9,315 nt of DNA from an uncultured Clostridia bacterium (GCA_904501765.1 CAJGCM010000082.1:1-9315); one strand, 5' to 3'; positions 1 through 7,286 are shown, counted from the stretch's first letter. Program-made: numbers and translations. The notes: generated by a model from the sequence alone, not told the origin.

Positions 1-425
1 AGGCTTACGGAGATTTCAGAGAAGGTATTTACGGTGACAAGGGTGGCATTTACTGTGAGTCCAAGATATTCGATACTGTTGAGTTCGGATATAACAAGAT
101 AGTAGTTGAAAGACCTCTCCGTGATGAGAATGGCAAGGTAGTTCTGAAAAAGGGCAAGCCCGTGGCAGATCCTAACTTGCGCGATACCGAGAACGTACCT
201 CTTGACGAGGATATTGACACCTACTTTGCAAGAGAGGTTCTCCCCTATGCACCCGATGCTTGGATCGACAAGACAAAAACCAAGGTTGGATATGAAATTC
301 CCATGACCAGATATTTTTACGAATACCAAACACCAGAATCTGCGGATGATATTCTTTCCAGAATTATTGGCTTGGAAGACGAAATTGCCGTTTCCCTGAA
401 AACGTTGTTGCACAAGGGAGAATGA
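1..425 (+). CDS. hsdM: Type I restriction-modification system, methyltransferase (M) subunit, C-terminal fragment
   Basis: The reading frame is open from the left edge (first full codon at 3) to the TGA at 423-425, so only about the last 140 residues are present. HsdM is the N6-adenine methyltransferase subunit that, as M2S with HsdS, methylates the target site and is the core of the restriction complex. The catalytic NPPF region lies outside the window. What identifies the fragment is the family's C-terminal pattern: an FGYNKIVVERPLR stretch near residues 32-44 of the visible part, a YAPDAWID segment, then IPMTRYFYEY followed by a short helix ending in LLHKGE. This is followed directly by hsdS, overlapping the hsdS region at the ATGA of 422-425. 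The GTG at 162 is an internal valine codon, not a start. Subunit identity is confident; the methylated base and target cannot be told. Confidence 0.9.
   Translation, partial: AYGDFREGIYGDKGGIYCESKIFDTVEFGYNKIVVERPLRDENGKVVLKKGKPVADPNLRDTENVPLDEDIDTYFAREVLPYAPDAWIDKTKTKVGYEIPMTRYFYEYQTPESADDILSRIIGLEDEIAVSLKTLLHKGE
414..420 (+). promoter_or_regulatory. Ribosome binding site deciding the hsdS start
   Basis: AAGGGAG lies inside the end of hsdM. It is 7 nt from the ATG at 428 but only 1 nt from the ATG at 422, so the ATG at 428 is the better start even though 422 gives the classic ATGA overlap. Confidence 0.6.
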
Positions 426-427
426 CT

Positions 428-1705
428 ATGGCAAGAGAAATGAAAGATAGTGGTATTGAGTGGATTGGCAACATTCCAGCTCATTGGAAAATTAGAAGAA
501 ATAAAACACTTTTTGATTGCTCAAAAGAGATAGTTGGAACTGCTTCTAAAGAAACACAATTACTCTCATTAACAACGCAGGGGGTTAAAACTAAAAGTCA
601 AGATGCAATAGGCGGAAAAGTGCCCGAAAGTTTTGATACATATCAAACAGTAATGCCATACGATATTGTTATGTGCTTGTTTGACTTGGATTGTTCTGCA
701 GTTTTTTCTGGCATTAGTCCCTACTATGGAATGATTTCTCCTGCTTACAAAATATTAAAATGCAAATCAGCGGTGCTCCCTAATTATGCAGATTATTGGT
801 TTCGTTTTGTCTTTGATGGACGAAAATTCAAGTCTTATGCTAAAAACCTACGATATACGCTCAATTATGATGAATTTGCAGTTCTTCCGCTTGCTTTACC
901 AAATGTCGTAGAACAAGGAAAAATCGTTTCGTATCTTGACAAGATATGCTCCGAAATTGATGTAGTGATTTCAAAGACCAAGACAACCATCGAAGAATAC
1001 AAAAAGCTCAAGCAGTCGATTATCACCGAAGCAGTAACCAAAGGCATCCGTGGCGACAGACCTATGAAGGATAGTGGTATTGAGTGGATTGGAGATATTG
1101 TTGAAACATATTCCATAATCAAATTGAAGCACTTGTTAAGTGCACCTTTAATGTATGGTGCTAACGAATCAGGTATTCCGTTTGATGAAAATCTACCTCG
1201 TTATATTCGTATCACCGATATAACAATGGACGGAAAATTAAAAGATACTGGTAAATTATCTCTGACAGAAGATACTGCAGAAAGTTATATTCTACAAAAT
1301 AATGATGTTTTATTTGCAAGAAGCGGTGCTTCTGTGGGTAAAGCGTTTATTTACAAAGAACATTATGGTCGTTGTGCTTTTGCAGGTTATCTAATAAAGG
1401 CAAGTATAGGACAAAAATTACTTGCAGACTATCTGTTTTTCTATACACAGTCTTCTTTATATGAAGAATGGAAAAATCAGATTTTTGTACAAGCCACAAT
1501 TCAAAACATTGGTGCTGATAGATACAATATTCTACCTGTTGTTTTAGGCTCTATTGAGGAGCAAAAAGAAATTGTCGATTATCTGAATAAGAAATGTACC
1601 GAAATCGACACCTTGATTGAAAAGAAAACGGCTCTGCTTGAAGAAATGGAAACCTATAAGAAATCAGTAATATATGAATATGTTACTGGTAAGAAAGAGG
1701 TGTAA
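428..1705 (+). CDS. hsdS: Type I restriction-modification system, specificity (S) subunit with two target recognition domains
   Basis: HsdS recognises the bipartite DNA target for both methylation and restriction. The protein has 425 residues from ATG 428 (427 from ATG 422), normal for the family. Its layout is the usual internal duplication. Target recognition domain 1 covers roughly residues 5-160. A helical spacer at about 162-212 starts EQGKIVSYLDK and ends EAVTKGIRG. Target recognition domain 2 covers roughly 213-380, and a second helical spacer starts EEQKEIVDYLNKK and ends YVTGKKEV. Each half opens with the same MKDSGIEWIG motif (residues 5 and 213). The two recognition domains differ strongly, so the target should be bipartite and asymmetric. 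Its codons are A/T-rich compared with hsdR. The start was chosen by RBS spacing; the stop lies 4 nt before the next gene. Family assignment is very secure; the recognised sequence is unknown. Confidence 0.93.
   Translation: MAREMKDSGIEWIGNIPAHWKIRRNKTLFDCSKEIVGTASKETQLLSLTTQGVKTKSQDAIGGKVPESFDTYQTVMPYDIVMCLFDLDCSAVFSGISPYYGMISPAYKILKCKSAVLPNYADYWFRFVFDGRKFKSYAKNLRYTLNYDEFAVLPLALPNVVEQGKIVSYLDKICSEIDVVISKTKTTIEEYKKLKQSIITEAVTKGIRGDRPMKDSGIEWIGDIVETYSIIKLKHLLSAPLMYGANESGIPFDENLPRYIRITDITMDGKLKDTGKLSLTEDTAESYILQNNDVLFARSGASVGKAFIYKEHYGRCAFAGYLIKASIGQKLLADYLFFYTQSSLYEEWKNQIFVQATIQNIGADRYNILPVVLGSIEEQKEIVDYLNKKCTEIDTLIEKKTALLEEMETYKKSVIYEYVTGKKEV
440..468 (+). repeat. hsdS internal direct repeat, copy 1
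   Basis: This 29-bp stretch encodes the MKDSGIEWIG motif at the start of recognition domain 1. It is nearly identical at DNA level (one mismatch, AAA/AAG) to 1064-1092. Such repeats in hsdS genes are known sites of recombination that exchanges recognition domains. Confidence 0.85.
1064..1092 (+). repeat. hsdS internal direct repeat, copy 2
   Basis: This is the second copy of the 29-bp motif, opening recognition domain 2 and matching 440-468 with one mismatch. The two copies are 624 bp apart, a multiple of three, so recombination between them would remove one recognition domain and keep the frame. Confidence 0.85.
1696..1702 (+). promoter_or_regulatory. Ribosome binding site deciding the TIR gene start
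   Basis: AGAGGTG sits at the very end of hsdS, 7 nt before the ATG at 1710. It favours that start over an in-frame ATG at 1674, which lies inside hsdS and would add a 12-residue basic leader. Confidence 0.6.
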
Positions 1706-1709
1706 AAAA

Positions 1710-2558
1710 ATGCCAAAAAGTGCAATTGAAAAAGCATTAGAAAAACAACGAAAAGAAGCGAAAAGATTAGCAGAGAAAGAAGCTCTTTCAAAAACGGCAG
1801 CATCTATTGTGAGTGGACAACCTATTATAGGTGGTATGCGAATAATGGATACCGCTTCAGAAGCATTACTCTCAATTATTCTTTCAGTTTACGATGGTAA
1901 TGAAAATATGGAGGTACGTGGTAATTATGAAAAAATACCTGCATCGTACCGTCAATCATTAAGTCTGCATTTAGAAAAATTAAGTATGTATGGTGTTATC
2001 TCTTCTCCGCGTGTTTGGATAAATGCAATGTGGGAAGTTACTCTTACTCCTCAAGGAATTACATATTTTGATGATAAAGATAATGCATATAAAAGAGAAA
2101 ATACACAACAGAACAATGAAGTGAAAACTATGAGAAAGCAATATGATGTTTTTATATCACACGCAAATAAAGATAAGTTGGATTACGTGGATTCGCTTTA
2201 TATGGCTATTAGAAAGCTTGGGGTAAATATTTTCTATGATTCAGAAGTCCTTTCTTGGGGTGATGATTGGAAAAAAGTTTTACTTGACGGTACAGAACAA
2301 TCAGAATTTGCGATTATAGTTATTTCTGAAAACTTTTTTGGTAGAGAGTGGACGGAAAGAGAACTTGAGGAGTTTTTGAAACGTCAAAATACTAGTGGTC
2401 AAAAAATAGTTCTGCCTCTTCTGCATAATGTTTCGCTTGATATGTTAAAGGAAAAGTACCCATCGTTAGCCGATATTCAATGTATTGATACAGTTAGGTA
2501 TTCCAAGGAAGATATTACTGTATTATTTGCAAAAGAATTGATTAAACGTTTAAGATGA
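1710..2558 (+). CDS. TIR-domain protein with N-terminal winged-helix-like region, probable NADase defence effector
   Basis: The protein has 282 residues. Residues 1-30 are a charged helix rich in K/E. Residues about 46-125 look like a small winged-helix-type domain (helices, then VWINAMWEVTLTPQGITYF as strands). A polar linker leads to a TIR domain at about 143-282. TIR landmarks are the first strand YDVFISHANKDK (145-156), FYDSEVLSWGDDW (175-187) and FFGREWTEREL (209-219). In the last, E218 lies where the catalytic glutamate of NAD-cleaving TIR domains falls. Bacterial TIR domains typically hydrolyse or cyclise NAD+ on infection, killing or signalling. The gene lies 4 nt after hsdS and 57 nt before the membrane gene, within the hsd operon. 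NADase activity is inferred from E218 and the fold, and the N-terminal domain may sense DNA or bind R-M subunits (speculative). The TIR assignment is secure; the biological role is inferred from context. Confidence 0.85.
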   Translation: MPKSAIEKALEKQRKEAKRLAEKEALSKTAASIVSGQPIIGGMRIMDTASEALLSIILSVYDGNENMEVRGNYEKIPASYRQSLSLHLEKLSMYGVISSPRVWINAMWEVTLTPQGITYFDDKDNAYKRENTQQNNEVKTMRKQYDVFISHANKDKLDYVDSLYMAIRKLGVNIFYDSEVLSWGDDWKKVLLDGTEQSEFAIIVISENFFGREWTERELEEFLKRQNTSGQKIVLPLLHNVSLDMLKEKYPSLADIQCIDTVRYSKEDITVLFAKELIKRLR

Positions 2559-2615
2559 AATACACGATTTGCTTGATTATGTATCAAACGGGGCAAATAA
2601 AGGAAAATTCAAAAA

Positions 2616-3782
2616 ATGAAGTTATTATTAGATAAATGGGAACCTAATAAAAGGTTTGGAAAAATTACTAAAAGAGTACTGAATATAGTATTATTGATAC
2701 TGTTTCTTGCATTCATCGTCATACCTTTTTTGAGACTTGATAATGGATGGAAGGAAGCATTCAAGTGGAAGTGGATAGGCATTGCCATTCTGCATTTAGA
2801 CCAATTTGCAGGGTATAAGAAAGCACGAGAAGAGAAGCTCATTTACCCTATATTCTCTTTGATTGCTACTCTTACACTGTTTTATTTGTGTAATTATTGG
2901 AGCTTGATTCCACTGTGCGTGGCTATTGTTTGTTCAATAGTAATCGGATTGCTTGAGTTTGGTATATCTGTAAAAGTATATGAAGCAATGAGATTCACCG
3001 CTAAAGCAGAGTTAAGGTCTTTGCCCCTAAAGGCTACGGATACTATACTACTCGGAAGTGTTTATGCTTCGGCAGTTAGTTTGTTTATCCTCGGACACTT
3101 CCTTAGCGAAACAATGATATTTGTGTTTGGAATAATAACAATGATAATGTTATTTTCCTCTGTAATATCAGTTATTTCAAAGGGATTTAGTTCAAACAAA
3201 TCCATAGTGACCACCATAATAATTATCCTTGATATTATCAGTGTTCTTGCTTTGATTGGATATCTTATTTATCTCACGCCCAAAGAGAATAGCTTACAAG
3301 ATATAGTGCTATCACTGACATCTGCTGTTATTGGCGGTGCATTAACACTAGCAGGTGTTGCTTGGACTATCAAGAAAACAGATGATGATAGGAAGGCAGA
3401 TTCAATAATACATGCAACTCCATACCTTCAAATTAACAACTATAAGCGTAGTGAAGTTGCATGTACAAAAGTCATTACTGTAGAGGAATTACGTGGAGGC
3501 GCTTATTTCCAACTACTCATAACAAATATAGGAATGGAATTATGCTTCATCAAGTATGTGCAGTCCCATGGTGAATATATCCATATAGAAAATGCGCATA
3601 TTGCACCAAACGACACCGTCCGTTTAGATTTACACTTGAAGCATTTTAGTTTAGAAGCATTGATTGTTAGCGATAGAATGTCGAATCACTACAAACTTTC
3701 TATTTCAACTCCTGACAATAGATTGTATTCTATTGGATTACCTCAAAAATTCGACACAGGAACTATTGGTGAAGAAAAATGA
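2616..3782 (+). CDS. Polytopic membrane protein of unknown function with C-terminal soluble domain, in the hsd operon
   Basis: I do not recognise a named family. The 388-residue protein has about seven hydrophobic segments, near residues 21-38, 76-93, 97-115, 143-161, 165-187, 198-219 and 229-252. The last carries SAVIGGALTLAGVAWTIKK and is followed by a charged DDDRKAD stretch. Segments of this kind (GG..TL.GV..TIKK...R) are common at the membrane exit of hypothetical membrane proteins in Firmicutes. Residues 263-388 are soluble and probably mostly beta strands (PYLQINNYK, FQLLITNIGMELCFIKYV, DTVRLDLHLKHF). No signal peptide or catalytic motif is evident. AGGA at 2601-2604 lies 11 nt from the ATG. 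The stop overlaps the hsdR start by 4 nt, so translation is likely coupled. Placed beside a TIR gene, it could be a membrane effector, sensor or anchor, but this is inference from position. Confidence 0.8.
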   Translation: MKLLLDKWEPNKRFGKITKRVLNIVLLILFLAFIVIPFLRLDNGWKEAFKWKWIGIAILHLDQFAGYKKAREEKLIYPIFSLIATLTLFYLCNYWSLIPLCVAIVCSIVIGLLEFGISVKVYEAMRFTAKAELRSLPLKATDTILLGSVYASAVSLFILGHFLSETMIFVFGIITMIMLFSSVISVISKGFSSNKSIVTTIIIILDIISVLALIGYLIYLTPKENSLQDIVLSLTSAVIGGALTLAGVAWTIKKTDDDRKADSIIHATPYLQINNYKRSEVACTKVITVEELRGGAYFQLLITNIGMELCFIKYVQSHGEYIHIENAHIAPNDTVRLDLHLKHFSLEALIVSDRMSNHYKLSISTPDNRLYSIGLPQKFDTGTIGEEK

Positions 3783-6745
3783 TTACAACCGAAAAGCAAT
3801 TTGAAACAGATATAGAAGCCTTCCTCATATCTGAAGAAGGTGGCTACACAAAGCCCACCGATAAGTATGATGCCGAGGCAGGTTTATATGTAGAAACACT
3901 CATAAACTTCATAAAAGCTACACAACCGAGAGAGTGGGAGAGATTTGAGAAACAGTGTGCTTCCGACCCTATAAAGAAGTTCTGCCTTGCACTTGACAAT
4001 GCCATTGATATTGACGGTCTTGTATCGGTGCTTCGCCACGGCTTTAAGCATAGGGGGATTAAGTTCCGAGTGTGCTACTTCAAGCCCGAATCCCATCTCA
4101 ACAAGACTGCACAGTATGACTATGAGCAGAACGTGTGCTACTGTCAGAGGCAGTGGTACTACTCCACCGAGCATAAAAAGTCGGTTGATATGGTTCTCTC
4201 GGTAAACGGTATTCCGATTGTAGCACTTGAACTCAAAAATCAATACACGGGTCAGACCATTTCCAATGCCAAGGAGCAGTGGATGTATGACAGAGACCCG
4301 AGGGAGTTACCCTTCAGATTTAACAAGAGAATCCTTGCCTACTACTGTGTTGACCACGTTGAGGCTCTTATGGCAACAAAACTCGATAAGGGCAATACAT
4401 ACTTTCTTCCCTTCAACCGAGGCTCTAACGGTGCAGGCAACAACGGTGGCGCAGGCAACCCTCCAAACCCCAACGGTTACCCCACCTCATATTTATGGGA
4501 AGAGGTTCTTCAAAAGGATAGCCTACTCAATATCTTACAGAAGTTCGTACACCACGAGGAGAAGAAAAAGAGGATTATATTCCCTCGCTATCACCAACTC
4601 GACGTTGTAAGAAAATTGATAGCAGATGTTCGTGAGAATGGCGCAGGCAAAAACTACCTCATTCAGCACTCGGCAGGCTCGGGCAAGTCCAACTCGATTG
4701 CATGGACTGCATACAGACTTGCTTCTCTGCACGATGAGATGAATCGAGCAATCTTTGCCTCTGTTATTATAGTTACCGACCGTACTGTACTTGATGCACA
4801 GTTGCAAGAGACCGTATCCTCATTCGACCACACTCTCGGAACTGTTGAGACCATTGGTGAGGGTAAGAAGTCTACCGACCTTCGTGATGCTATCAACAAC
4901 GGTGCAAGAATTATTGTTACCACTCTGCAGAAGTTCCCCGTAATATACACCGAGGTTGACAAGGCAGACGGCAGAAACTTTGCAGTTATTGTAGACGAGG
5001 CTCACTCCTCGCAGACTGGATCCTCGGCTATGAAACTGAAAACTGCCTTGGCTGACACCGAGGAAGCACTGAGGGAATATGCAGAAATCGAGGACAAAGC
5101 GGAGGATGAGATTGATGCCGAGGATGCTATTGTTAAAGAACTTATAGCACAAGGCAAGCACAAGAACCTTTCATTCTTTGCTTTCACCGCTACCCCCAAA
5201 GGACAGACCCTTGAAATGTTTGGAACAGAGTATGAAGACGGCTCTTTCCGCCCCTTCCACACCTACTCAATGAAGCAGGCTATCGAGGAAGGATTTATAA
5301 TGGATGTCCTTCAGAACTATATGACCTATGCTACTTGCTTTAAGATTGCAAAGACCATTAAAGAAAACCCCGATGTTCCTTCTTCGAGGGCTTCCAAGGT
5401 CATTAAGAGATTTGAGGAACTGCACCCATATAATATCAGTCAGAAGGCACAGATTATTGTTGAGACTTTCCTCACCACTACCAAGAAGGCTATCGGTGGC
5501 AAGGGCAAGATGATGGTTGTCACCTCGTCGAGACTCGCAGCCGTCAGATACTACCACGAGGTAAAGCGGTATATCGAGGAGAAGGGCTACGATAACGTTG
5601 AGGTGCTTGTCGCATTCTCAGGTTCTATCAAGGATGGCGACGAGGAGTACACCGAGTCGAAACTCAATACACGTAAGGATGGCTCTCGTATCTCCGAAGA
5701 CCAAACCAAAGAAGAATTCCACAACAACTTCAACGTGCTTATAGTTGCTGAGAAGTATCAGACAGGCTTTGACGAGCCACTGCTCCACACTATGATAGTG
5801 GACAAGAAGCTCCGTGGAGTTAAGTGTGTGCAGACACTTTCTCGTCTTAACCGTATCTGTGAAGGCAAGACCGATACCTTTATTCTCGACTTTGTGAACA
5901 CTGCGGAGGAAGTACAAGAGGCATTCCAACCCTTCTACCAGGAGACCATTCTCACAGAGGAGATTAATACTGAACTTATCTATAAGGTAGTAAAGGAAAT
6001 AAGAGAATATAGACTTTATACCGACACGGATATTCATAACTTTATTGCCCTCTACCGTAAGGAGAGTGGAGCAAAGAATGCTATGGGTAAGATGACCTCG
6101 ATACTCAAGCCCACCGCAGACAAGTACAACTTGCTTTCCACTGACGAGAGATATCAATACAGAAGAGCCTTAAGGTGCTTTGCCAAGTGGTACGGTTATG
6201 TGAGCCAGGTTGCAAGAATCTTTGATAAGGAACTCCACGAGGAATATCTCTTCTGCTCCTATCTCTTGCACCTTCTCCCACCCAACTCTACCGAACCTCT
6301 TGACCTTGAAGGAAAACTCAAACTCGAATATTACAAGTTGCAGAAGACCTATGAGGGACAGATTAAACTTGAGGACGAAAACGGTGAGTACACACCTAAA
6401 AAAGGTGGCGGTGGAATTCCCGATAAGAAAGAACCTCTCGACGAGGTTATAGATAAGATTAATCTCTTGTTTGCAGGTAACTTCACCGATGCCGACAGAG
6501 TAATCCTCTATGCTATGCACGAGATACTGAAGGGTGACCCCAAACTCAGAAGAACTGCAAGGTCTTCCAATCCTCAGATATTCACCGAGAGTATCTTCCC
6601 CAAGGCGTTCGAGAAGATAGCGCAAGAGGCATACGTAGAGCAGACCGAGGCTTACACGGCTCTGTTCCAAGACCAATCGAAGTATAATGCTATAATGGTG
6701 GCACTTGCAGAAATACTTTATCGAGAGTTTAACAGAAAAGATTAA
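3779..6745 (+). CDS. hsdR: Type I restriction-modification system, restriction (R) subunit: nuclease plus DEAH-type translocase
   Basis: HsdR binds the methylase core, pumps DNA past the complex using ATP and cuts unmodified DNA. The protein has 988 residues, normal for the family. The N-terminal PD-(D/E)xK nuclease shows D137 and E151-L-K153 (VDMVL...ALELKN), followed by Q167. A glycine/asparagine-rich stretch at about 214-236 separates it from the motor. Motor motifs are Walker A SAGSGKS (298-304), DEAH (406-409), FTATP (469-473), KYQTGFDEP (659-667) and QTLSRLNR (685-692, arginine finger motif VI). A C-terminal helical region for complex assembly follows. An acidic insert (about 425-458) lies between motifs II and III. 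All catalytic residues are present, so it should be active. The start ATG overlaps the stop of the membrane gene (ATGA), and GGTGAAG upstream acts as ribosome binding site. Its G/C-ending codons contrast with the three genes before it. Confidence 0.96.
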   Translation: MITTEKQFETDIEAFLISEEGGYTKPTDKYDAEAGLYVETLINFIKATQPREWERFEKQCASDPIKKFCLALDNAIDIDGLVSVLRHGFKHRGIKFRVCYFKPESHLNKTAQYDYEQNVCYCQRQWYYSTEHKKSVDMVLSVNGIPIVALELKNQYTGQTISNAKEQWMYDRDPRELPFRFNKRILAYYCVDHVEALMATKLDKGNTYFLPFNRGSNGAGNNGGAGNPPNPNGYPTSYLWEEVLQKDSLLNILQKFVHHEEKKKRIIFPRYHQLDVVRKLIADVRENGAGKNYLIQHSAGSGKSNSIAWTAYRLASLHDEMNRAIFASVIIVTDRTVLDAQLQETVSSFDHTLGTVETIGEGKKSTDLRDAINNGARIIVTTLQKFPVIYTEVDKADGRNFAVIVDEAHSSQTGSSAMKLKTALADTEEALREYAEIEDKAEDEIDAEDAIVKELIAQGKHKNLSFFAFTATPKGQTLEMFGTEYEDGSFRPFHTYSMKQAIEEGFIMDVLQNYMTYATCFKIAKTIKENPDVPSSRASKVIKRFEELHPYNISQKAQIIVETFLTTTKKAIGGKGKMMVVTSSRLAAVRYYHEVKRYIEEKGYDNVEVLVAFSGSIKDGDEEYTESKLNTRKDGSRISEDQTKEEFHNNFNVLIVAEKYQTGFDEPLLHTMIVDKKLRGVKCVQTLSRLNRICEGKTDTFILDFVNTAEEVQEAFQPFYQETILTEEINTELIYKVVKEIREYRLYTDTDIHNFIALYRKESGAKNAMGKMTSILKPTADKYNLLSTDERYQYRRALRCFAKWYGYVSQVARIFDKELHEEYLFCSYLLHLLPPNSTEPLDLEGKLKLEYYKLQKTYEGQIKLEDENGEYTPKKGGGGIPDKKEPLDEVIDKINLLFAGNFTDADRVILYAMHEILKGDPKLRRTARSSNPQIFTESIFPKAFEKIAQEAYVEQTEAYTALFQDQSKYNAIMVALAEILYREFNRKD

Positions 6746-6752
6746 AAGATAA

Positions 6753-6782
6753 AAGCCCTTGGCTCGTATGAGCCAAGGGCTT
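6753..6782. terminator. Bidirectional intrinsic terminator between hsdR and the XRE remnant
   Basis: A 13-bp perfect stem (arms 6753-6765 and 6770-6782) with a GTAT loop lies 7 nt after the hsdR stop. On the minus strand the stem is followed by TTTTATCTTTT, a good U-tract. On the plus strand the tail (ACATTTGT) is weaker. It therefore serves the convergent minus-strand gene at least as well as the hsd operon. Confidence 0.85.
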
Positions 6783-6793
6783 ACATTTGTGAC

Positions 6794-7098
6794 TCACTTC
6801 ATACACTTCGCCACTTTTATCAAGGTATTCTGCGACATTGGCGAGAGCTCTCGGTAGATTTTGATTAGGATTGCTTCTTTGCTTGGAGCTTAATTACGGT
6901 ATCCTCAAAGTCGAAAAAGTCCGAGAGGGAGATACCGAGGGCGGTGCAGATAAGGTAGAGGGTATAGACGTTCGGGATTTTGTTTCCGAGGATGATGTCG
7001 GAGAGCTGGGATTTTGAAATGCCGGACTTTTTCGCTAAATCGCGCATTGAGAGATTTTGCTCGGTGCGCAGCAAGTCAATTCGTGTGGCTATAATCAA
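6794..7098 (-). pseudogene. XRE-family helix-turn-helix regulator, probably decayed at both ends
   Basis: A clear helix-turn-helix domain is encoded on the minus strand: IATRIDLLRTEQNLSMRDLAKKSG, then SKSQLSDIILGNKIP and LICTALGISLSDFF, about 60 residues, typical of XRE/Cro-type repressors. The frame stops at 6865-6867 after ...KLQAKKQS. In the +1 frame the DNA goes on, from about 6880 to a TGA at 6794-6796, with AILIKIYRELSPMSQ...LIKVAKCMK. This resembles the usual C-terminal helix of small XRE regulators and ends 11 nt before the terminator stem. A single-base loss near 6870-6882 would explain this. At the 5' end no ATG with a ribosome binding site exists: the frame enters the tandem repeat at 7094. 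A TTG at 7098 (77 residues) or an ATG at 7128 within repeat DNA are the only candidate starts, neither with a visible ribosome binding site. The HTH assignment is secure; loss of function is inferred. Confidence 0.7.
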
Positions 7099-7286
7099 AT
7101 CTGGAACCGGACCCAAACACGGAGGCATAAAAACGAAAAACACAGTAAAAATAAAACATAGTAAAAAATAAAAAAAACACGGCAAATCCTTTCGGACTTG
7201 CCGTGTTTGGTCTGAGTGCAACATTGCGTTAAGCTCGGCGTGTGCGGCCGCCGAGTAGCAAACACGATTTGGTATGCAGAGCATAC
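7094..7286. repeat. Repeat unit 1 (next to the XRE remnant)
   Basis: This is a full 193-bp unit. Its outer edge at 7094 coincides with the point where the XRE coding similarity begins, with no palindrome before it. It holds a terminator-type hairpin at 7176-7207, tRNA 3'-end match 7208-7218, G/C hairpin 7234-7255 (arms CTCGGCG/CGCCGAG), T-arm match 7262-7271 and palindrome 7272-7286. Confidence 0.9.

Noticed and set aside
2130..2558. Internal ATG that could give a TIR-only short form
   Set aside because: No ribosome binding site precedes it. The methionine sits in the linker just before the TIR domain, so it is possible but unsupported.
2555..2635. 26-codon open frame starting at ATG 2555 overlapping the TIR stop
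   Set aside because: It lacks a convincing ribosome binding site, runs into the membrane gene's start, and has no recognisable features.
3884..6676. Long minus-strand open frames opposite hsdR
   Set aside because: hsdR carries all family motifs over this whole stretch. The antisense frames show no domains and reflect codon bias of hsdR.
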